From assembly GCA_011389895.1 (NCBI GenBank), contig JAABTN010000016.1, positions 1-64,000 on the forward strand: 64,000 nucleotides of DNA. Direction: 5' to 3'. Of this stretch, positions 59,149 through 64,000 are shown piece after piece (position 1 is the stretch's first letter; each line of letters starts with the position of its first letter). Source of the stretch: Maritimibacter sp. (lineage in GTDB: Bacteria; Pseudomonadota; Alphaproteobacteria; Rhodobacterales; Rhodobacteraceae). The translations under genes and the position numbers were made by a program. The notes under the pieces are model-generated. The model saw only the letters and a list, made by a program, of their open reading frames with translations. It searched no databases and was not told where the DNA came from.

Positions 59149-59856
59149 TTACCATTCGATCTCGGACGGGGCGACACGGGTCGGGTTCATCACAACATCG
59201 GCGATCGTCCCGTCCGCGAAATGAATGACCCGGTGCGCCATGGCGCGGGTGCCCGCGTTATGCGTGATCACCACGGTCGATGTGCCAAGATCACTGTTGA
59301 TCCGGTCAAGCGCGGAAAGCACCTGCACGCCGGTCTTGGAATCGAGTGCCCCGGTGGGCTCGTCGCACAACAAAACCTCGGGCCGCTTGGCTATGGCCCG
59401 CGCGATGGCGACCCGCTGTTGTTCGCCCCCTGACATCTCGGCGGGAAAATGATCAAGCCTGTGGGTCAGCCCGACACGCTCCAGCGCCTCTTCGGGCCGC
59501 ATCGGGTCCTTCGCGATCTCGGTGACGAGAGCCACGTTTTCGCGGGCGGTCAGGCTCGGCACGAGGTTGTAGAATTGAAACACGAACCCGACATGGTCGC
59601 GCCGGAACCGGGTCAATTCCCGCTCGCTCATCCGGGTGAGCTCGTCGTCGCGAAACCACGCCTGGCCGGTGGTCGCATGGTCGAGACCGCCAAGGATATT
59701 GAGCAGCGTGGACTTGCCCGACCCGGACGCGCCAAGCAGCACGGTGAACTCGCCCGCGAACAATTCCACGTCCACGCCCCGCAGCGCATGCACCTCGACC
59801 TCGCCGGTCTTGTAGACCTTGGTGATGTCTTGCGTATGAAAAACCCTGTCCGGCAT
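59149..59856 (-). CDS. ABC exporter ATPase (LolD/MacB-like)
   Basis: Protein of 235 aa: Walker [20 protein letters not shown] loop [17 protein letters not shown], signature [20 protein letters not shown], Walker [13 protein letters not shown], switch His in VVITHN. Typical of ATPases serving FtsX-type permeases. ATG 59856; the four-base gap to the permease gene shows one operon. An upstream in-frame reading to 59904 is not needed. Confidence 0.92.
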   Translation of the reverse strand: MPDRVFHTQDITKVYKTGEVEVHALRGVDVELFAGEFTVLLGASGSGKSTLLNILGGLDHATTGQAWFRDDELTRMSERELTRFRRDHVGFVFQFYNLVPSLTARENVALVTEIAKDPMRPEEALERVGLTHRLDHFPAEMSGGEQQRVAIARAIAKRPEVLLCDEPTGALDSKTGVQVLSALDRINSDLGTSTVVITHNAGTRAMAHRVIHFADGTIADVVMNPTRVAPSEIEW

Positions 59857-59911
59857 GATCCCCACGTATCCCTGATAGTGCGCCCCAGACTTGATCTGGT
59901 TCAAATCCGGT

Positions 59912-60916
59912 TCAATTCAGGTCCGGCCAATAGGCGCGCGACACCTCCATGATCCCGGTGTCTTCCAGAAACGCGCCGACCTCCGGGTCTGAGAAATAGG
60001 CATGCCCGCGATCGCGCGTGCCCGCGAGGTATGTCGAGGTCTTTTGCCCCAACGCCTCGGCCAGGGCGCCGGACAACCGCCGATGCAGGCTCTCACCCAC
60101 CGCGTCACGCGCGAGATCACTGGCAAGGAGGTCTTCAAAGCGCAAGACATCGAAATTCTCGCACATGGTCGTGATCTGGGCGCGGTAGCGGTCGATGGGC
60201 TGGGTCAGCAGGAACGCCTTGAACCCATCCACCCCTGCCATCGAATGCCAGAGCCGGTCGCCCACCTTCGGCTTCACCTTCCTGCGGGTGAATTCGTGCA
60301 TAGACAGGAGCATCGAGCGCGGCTCGCGCACCACGTTTATCAGCCGCGCCCGGTCAGAAACCTGTCGCATGACCTCCAACTTGGTCAGATGGCCAACAGC
60401 GAATTCCCCATCTGCCATGATCGAGGCGACGGGAACCGCGCCCACAGCGACTTCGCGCGACGCCGGGTCGAAATGGATGTCTTCGGCCGCCACCCCCCGG
60501 TTGTCATGCAGGTGCCGGTCCATCACATGCAGGTCGACGGGATGGAACCCGGCGCGTTTCAGTGCTTCGTAAAGAAGATATGTCCCCGCCTTGGGCAGCG
60601 TGTTGACGAACACTTTCTCGTCGCGCGACTGCGCCGGGGCCACCGACGCCGTGAGTGCGATCTTGGGCAGGAGGTAATGTCCAATCTCGTCTGCCGGCAA
60701 GAACGCCTTGGTCGTGTCATCATAGGTCAGCCGGGAGGTGACGCGCGTGCCAGACAGGAACGCCAACCCGTCATCTTGCAGCTCATACGTTTCTTCAGCC
60801 GGGTGCTGACCGCTCGTGATCCGCCCATCTTCGGCGAATGTCATCAGCCGGTAGGGGCCGAGATGCAAAGACCCGAACAGGTAGATTGTGCGCGTGATGT
60901 CCGCTCGGGTGACCAT
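59912..60916 (-). CDS. sulfotransferase-fold protein
   Basis: Protein of 334 aa. N-terminal about 95 residues form an unassigned beta-rich segment; then [20 protein letters not shown] (about residues 102-121) matches the PAPS phosphosulfate loop (LPKxGT) and [20 protein letters not shown] the 3'-phosphate region. So it is a likely sulfotransferase acting on a glycan or small molecule. Located between the exporter operon and the surface-glycan trio on the same strand. ATG 60916 chosen. Substrate unknown. Confidence 0.72.
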   Translation of the reverse strand: MVTRADITRTIYLFGSLHLGPYRLMTFAEDGRITSGQHPAEETYELQDDGLAFLSGTRVTSRLTYDDTTKAFLPADEIGHYLLPKIALTASVAPAQSRDEKVFVNTLPKAGTYLLYEALKRAGFHPVDLHVMDRHLHDNRGVAAEDIHFDPASREVAVGAVPVASIMADGEFAVGHLTKLEVMRQVSDRARLINVVREPRSMLLSMHEFTRRKVKPKVGDRLWHSMAGVDGFKAFLLTQPIDRYRAQITTMCENFDVLRFEDLLASDLARDAVGESLHRRLSGALAEALGQKTSTYLAGTRDRGHAYFSDPEVGAFLEDTGIMEVSRAYWPDLN

Positions 60917-60999
60917 GCACCGCTCTCCTCGCTCGTGCGGCTGTTTTGGTCGCCGACCCTGCCCTGTCACGCAAGCTTAGCGGACGGGATACGGAGTGC

Positions 61000-62205
61000 C
61001 TAGACCTTCCCCATCGCCCCCGCGCGGTCGGACGCCCTTTTGGGCCGGTGAAAAGCCCGGAAGATCGGCGGTGGGCGGCGGGCGTCCAACAGCGTCTCGA
61101 TCCGCGCGATCACTTCATCCTGCTGCGCCTCGGTCATATCGCTGCCCGATGGCAGGCAAAGACCATGTGCGAAAAGCCGTTCATCGACGCCCGCTCCGTG
61201 GTAGGGCGCACCGGCATAGAGCGGCTGCATATGCATCGGTTTCCACAGGGGCCGGGCTTCGATCTGGTGGTCCAGAAGCATCCGGCGGATGTCTTCGCGC
61301 GATGTGCCGGTCTGGCCCGTGTCGATGGTCAGGGTGGTCAGCCACCGGGTCGCGCGCTGCCCGGAAGGCTCGGGCATGAAGGCGAGACCGGGGCGCGCCA
61401 GCGCAGATTTGTAACGTGCGAAGATGGCACGGCGGCGGGCAACGCGGCTCTCCAACACCTCCATCTGGCCCAGCCCGATCGCCGCGCAGATGTTGGACAG
61501 GCGATAGTTATACCCGAAGGTAGAATGCGCGTAATGCGGTGCCGGATCGCGGGCCTGTGACGCAAGGAAACGTGCCTCTTCCGCCCAGCTCTCGTGCCGG
61601 GTGACAAGCATACCGCCGCCCGAGGAGGTGATGATCTTGTTGCCATTGAACGACAGGATCGCGGCATCGCCCCCGGTGCCCGCCTTGCGGCCATTTCGGA
61701 ACACCGCGCCAAGGCTTTCGGCGGAATCCACGACAAGCCGCACGCCATGGTGCCTGGCCAAAGCCTCAAGCGCATCGAGATCGACCGATTGGCCGTAAAG
61801 GTCGGTGGGCACGATGGCTTTTGGCAGGCGGCCTTCCTTCGCCGCCTTGGCCAGTTCTTTTGCGAGGCACGCGGTGTCGATGGTCCAGCTGTCAGGCGAA
61901 AGATCGAAAAACCGGGGCGTTGCCCCTAGATAGGTCACCGGAAACACGCCGCCCGCAAAGGTCATCGAGGAAACCCAGACCTCGTCGCCGGGGCCGACGC
62001 CCGCGATGCGCAGGGCAAGATGAAGCGCGGCTGACCCGGATGAGAGCGCAACGCAGTGAACAGAGCCACCGAGATACGCGGCGACCGCCGCTTCGAACGC
62101 GTCGAGCTGGGGGCCGATGGGGGCTACGAAATTCGACGCAAACGCCTCGGCAACCCGCGCTTCTTCATGTCCCGACATATGCGGGCGGGAGAGATGGATG
62201 CGCAT
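61000..62205 (-). CDS. DegT/DnrJ/EryC1 family sugar aminotransferase
   Basis: PLP aminotransferase of 401 aa that usually aminates a nucleotide 4-keto-sugar. N-terminal LSRPHMSGHEEARVAEAFAS, then FVAPIGPQLDAFEAAVAAYL, LSSGSAALHLALR (PLP phosphate region) and the PLP lysine in ILSFNGNKIITSSGGGML. Similar to PglE. It follows an acetyltransferase gene by three bases. Substrate probably a UDP-4-keto-6-deoxy-sugar; the dehydratase is not in the window. Confidence 0.9.
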   Translation of the reverse strand: MRIHLSRPHMSGHEEARVAEAFASNFVAPIGPQLDAFEAAVAAYLGGSVHCVALSSGSAALHLALRIAGVGPGDEVWVSSMTFAGGVFPVTYLGATPRFFDLSPDSWTIDTACLAKELAKAAKEGRLPKAIVPTDLYGQSVDLDALEALARHHGVRLVVDSAESLGAVFRNGRKAGTGGDAAILSFNGNKIITSSGGGMLVTRHESWAEEARFLASQARDPAPHYAHSTFGYNYRLSNICAAIGLGQMEVLESRVARRRAIFARYKSALARPGLAFMPEPSGQRATRWLTTLTIDTGQTGTSREDIRRMLLDHQIEARPLWKPMHMQPLYAGAPYHGAGVDERLFAHGLCLPSGSDMTEAQQDEVIARIETLLDARRPPPIFRAFHRPKRASDRAGAMGKV

Positions 62206-62208
62206 GGA

Positions 62209-62820
62209 CTACCCCTCGTTCAACCAGCGTGCTTCGGCGCTGTGCTCGGACAACAATTTTTTTTCGAGAGCCAACAGATCCGTCTTTCGCGCCTTGATCG
62301 CGGCACAGGGCGTTCCTGCGCAGACGGACCACGCCGGCATCGGCCTCGAGACCAAGGAAAGCGCGCCGATGCTGCTGCCTTCCCCAATCGAGGCGCCGGG
62401 AAGAATGACCGTCCCTGCCCCCACGATCACATGGCGGCCTATCGTCACGTTGTCGGTCAGAACCCGTTTGAATCTTGCCGGGACCATGGGATTGGTCAGG
62501 GTCCGGCCCGAGTAATCGTCTGTAGCGGTGAAAATGCGCACGCCTTGTGACAGACCGGAGAAATCCTCAAGCTTCAGAGGCGCTGACGCGCACAGATGGC
62601 ATCCCCCGCTGACATGGACGAAGGAGCCGATTTCCAAATGCGACCCTTCGGCAACCACGATCGTGGTGGGGCCATCTATTCGGACATTGTCACCAATCCA
62701 GATGCGCTCGAACCCGATGATGGTGCAGTTTCGGGCAATACGAACATTGGCCCCGACCGAGGCGAAACCGAGGCGTAATAGCTCTTCGCGATCCGAATAG
62801 CCGGGATTGAAGGGCGTCAT
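62209..62820 (-). CDS. hexapeptide-repeat acetyltransferase
   Basis: Protein of 203 aa with left-handed beta-helix repeats (VGANVRIARNCTIIGFERIW, IGDNVRIDGP, VTIGRHVIVGAGTVILPGAS, IGEGSSIGALSLVS). Galactoside/NodL-like rather than full PglD, since the N-terminal Rossmann part of PglD is absent. Likely acetylates a nucleotide amino sugar made by the DegT enzyme. Four-base overlap with the upstream sugar transferase stop. Confidence 0.85.
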   Translation of the reverse strand: MTPFNPGYSDREELLRLGFASVGANVRIARNCTIIGFERIWIGDNVRIDGPTTIVVAEGSHLEIGSFVHVSGGCHLCASAPLKLEDFSGLSQGVRIFTATDDYSGRTLTNPMVPARFKRVLTDNVTIGRHVIVGAGTVILPGASIGEGSSIGALSLVSRPMPAWSVCAGTPCAAIKARKTDLLALEKKLLSEHSAEARWLNEG

Positions 62821-63413
62821 TGTGGTTTCGAGCCTTCAAAAGGGTACATCGTTGCCTCGCCCATGGCCGATATACCGTCGCGCCGGAGCACCTTCAGCAC
62901 GGTCAGCCAGAGGATTTTCAGATCCAGCCAGATCGTCCGGTTGTCCACATACCAGACGTCGCGTGCGAATTTCTCATCCCAAGAAATCGTGTTGCGTCCG
63001 TTGACCTGTGCCCAGCCGGTCACGCCGGGGCGCACCACGTGGCGGCGGGCCTGTTCGCACGAATAAAGCGGCAGGTAGCCCATCAACAGGGGCCGCGGTC
63101 CCACGAGGCTCATCTCCCCGGTCAGGACGTTCCACAACCCCGGCAGTTCATCCAGCGACCAGTCACGCAGAACCCGGCCCAGAGGGGTGAGGCGGAGCGC
63201 ATCGGGGCGCGGTTGCCCATCAGCATCGACCACGTCGCGCATGGTGCGAAACTTGATCATCTGAAACGGGGTGGCGTCGCGCCCGGCGCGGGTTTGACGA
63301 AACAATACCGGCGCGCCCATCCGCCACCGGATCAAAAGCGCGACCACAATCATGACGGGTGCCAATAACAACAAGCCAAATCCCGCACCGGCGATATCCA
63401 TTCCTCGTTTCAT
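62817..63413 (-). CDS. PglC/WcaJ-like sugar transferase (phosphoglycosyltransferase)
   Basis: Protein of 198 aa: N-terminal membrane hairpin (GAGFGLLLLAPVMIVVALLI), then FQMIKFRTMRD, LRDWSLDELPGLWNVLTGEM, SLVGPRPLLM and RPGVTGWAQVNGRN. Monotopic phosphoglycosyltransferase that starts lipid-linked glycan assembly. ATG 63413 (MKRGMDIAG). First gene of the trio with acetyltransferase and aminotransferase; divergent from the GTA-spike-like genes. Confidence 0.92.
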   Translation of the reverse strand: MKRGMDIAGAGFGLLLLAPVMIVVALLIRWRMGAPVLFRQTRAGRDATPFQMIKFRTMRDVVDADGQPRPDALRLTPLGRVLRDWSLDELPGLWNVLTGEMSLVGPRPLLMGYLPLYSCEQARRHVVRPGVTGWAQVNGRNTISWDEKFARDVWYVDNRTIWLDLKILWLTVLKVLRRDGISAMGEATMYPFEGSKPQ

Positions 63414-63490
63414 CAAGACCAACCTAATGCTGCGCGCGCGCCGACAAGCACTCTTCAAGCCGGGTGCACAATGTTTTTCCCTTGTTATCA

Positions 63491-63508
63491 AGCGTCCACA
63501 TTGACGCT
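63491..63508. promoter_or_regulatory. small inverted repeat upstream of the GTA-spike-like gene
   Basis: AGCGTC (63491-63496) and GACGCT (63503-63508) with a six-base spacer, 22 bases before ATG 63530, within the 63414-63529 divergent region. A possible operator for the spike gene or for the divergent glycan genes. Confidence 0.35.
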
Positions 63509-63529
63509 GACACATTCACAGGAGTGCTC

Positions 63530-63793
63530 ATGAACCCCTTCGCCAATCGCGCCGGATCCCTGTCCGGCCCCGCCACCGATGCCCTGCCGGTCACACCAAG
63601 CGACTCGTCAGACTTAACACATATCGCGCTTGGGTTGTATATCGAAACCGGGGGCGAGATCAGCATCGACACGGTTCATGGCGGAACCCGCAGCCTTCTG
63701 GTCGATGATTTCGCGATCCTGCCGATCGGCGTGCGCCGCGTCCGTGCGACCGGCACCACGGCAACCGGCATCCACGCGCTGGTGCTGGCATGA
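63530..63793 (+). CDS. ghsA: GTA head-spike base protein (GhsA/Rcc01079-like)
   Basis: Protein of 87 aa (MNPFANRAGSLSGPATDALP start; VTPSDSSDLTHIALGLYIET; DDFAILPIGVRRVRATGTTA; HALVLA end). It resembles, as I remember it, the RCAP_Rcc01079 spike-base family of the Rhodobacter capsulatus gene transfer agent, which anchors head spikes that bind capsule on recipient cells. GGAG at 63521-63524 supports ATG 63530. The next gene overlaps by four bases. No other GTA structural gene is in the window; in Rhodobacter the spike genes also lie apart from the main GTA cluster. Confidence 0.8.
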   Translation: MNPFANRAGSLSGPATDALPVTPSDSSDLTHIALGLYIETGGEISIDTVHGGTRSLLVDDFAILPIGVRRVRATGTTATGIHALVLA

Positions 63794-64000
63794 AGATCAC
63801 CGGCGATCTTTCCGTGACCTCGGCCCGAAGCAACGCCCGGCATGGTTGGAACGCTGGCTGGGTGTTTCGGAACGGTGGGCAGGGCGCATGGTATGATCCT
63901 TCGGACCTGTCCACCCTGTTTCAAGATGCCGCCGGGACGATTGCCGTCACCGGGACGGGGCAGCCGGTTGGCCGCATGCTCGACAAATCTGGACATGGAC
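63790..64000 (+). CDS. ghsB: GTA head-spike protein (GhsB-like), truncated by window end
   Basis: First 70 residues only. ATG 63790 overlaps the ghsA-like stop (ATGA). The text KITGDLSVTSARSNARHGWN, GGQGAWYDPSDLSTLFQDAA and GQPVGRMLDKSGHG is like the start of phage/GTA spike proteins where WYDPSD..T.FQD....PV....G.PVG.MLDKSG precedes a lectin- or receptor-binding domain. Full product lies beyond the window, so the identification rests on the start and the ghsA neighbour. Confidence 0.72.
   Translation, partial: MKITGDLSVTSARSNARHGWNAGWVFRNGGQGAWYDPSDLSTLFQDAAGTIAVTGTGQPVGRMLDKSGHG

Noticed and set aside
1-64000. CRISPR arrays, IS elements and prophage
   Set aside because: No spaced direct repeats, no transposase or integrase motif, no terminal inverted repeats seen. 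The GTA-spike-like genes at the edge are the only phage-related sequence.

Overview
The window looks like a chromosomal segment from a high-GC alphaproteobacterium of the order Rhodobacterales (Roseobacter/Rhodobacter group). The evidence is its gene families: an NDUFA12-type complex I subunit, a GapR (DUF2312) protein, a DUF2155 protein, a ScfR/RamB-type XRE regulator, an isolated C-ring-like protein next to a symporter-histidine kinase, and at the right edge genes resembling the Rhodobacter capsulatus gene transfer agent (GTA) head-spike genes. I cannot name the species. Coding density is high, intergenic gaps are short, and most gene starts within operons overlap the previous stop by a few bases.

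Layout, left half. dprA and topA (1-3.8 kb) are followed by a tightly overlapped plus-strand run (3.98-9.64 kb). It encodes a two-domain glycosyltransferase, two sulfotransferase-fold proteins, a HAD phosphatase of the mannosyl/glucosyl-3-phosphoglycerate phosphatase type and a GT81-like glucosyl-3-phosphoglycerate synthase. A small polysaccharide group follows (WecG/TagA, GT4, sugar transferase; 9.65-12.3 kb). Next come convergent mnmH (tRNA 2-selenouridine synthase) and a SelD fused to an FAD oxidoreductase, then tRNA-Thr(TGT), a solitary iron-type ABC permease and a degenerate sulfotransferase-like gene. The stretch from 18.5 to 26.4 kb holds GapR, a FadJ-like multifunctional beta-oxidation enzyme, a DksA-like protein, a C-ring-like protein, and a sodium/solute symporter-histidine kinase with a small membrane partner and a lone receiver protein.

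Layout, middle. From 27.3 to 36.1 kb a ScfR-like regulator is divergent from a complete branched-chain amino acid or amide ABC transporter (SBP, two permeases, two ATPases) followed by acs (acetyl-CoA synthetase). These may form a short-chain acid/acetate module together with the upstream symporter-kinase. A PRC-barrel exported protein, an ECF sigma factor with a putative membrane anti-sigma partner, and an acyl-CoA ligase plus 3-hydroxybutyrate dehydrogenase pair divergent from a TetR regulator follow. Then comes the conserved housekeeping block accB-accC-aat / DUF2155-MlaD-NDUFA12 / clpX-clpP.

Layout, right. From 48.7 to 53.9 kb there is a polyamine-type ABC operon (ATPase, SBP, two enlarged permeases). 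It is followed by an ArgE-like deacylase, a three-gene MacB/DevBCA-type exporter (ATPase, FtsX-type permease, HlyD adaptor), another sulfotransferase-fold gene, and a DegT aminotransferase / hexapeptide acetyltransferase / sugar transferase trio for a surface glycan. The last two genes, divergent from that trio, resemble GTA head-spike base (ghsA-like) and spike (ghsB-like, truncated by the window end).

Most worth following up: the sulfotransferase/glucosylglycerate operon, the GTA-spike genes beside a surface-glycan and export cluster, the symporter-kinase/acetate module, the enlarged polyamine-type permeases, and the strong GC hairpins beside both ABC binding-protein genes.
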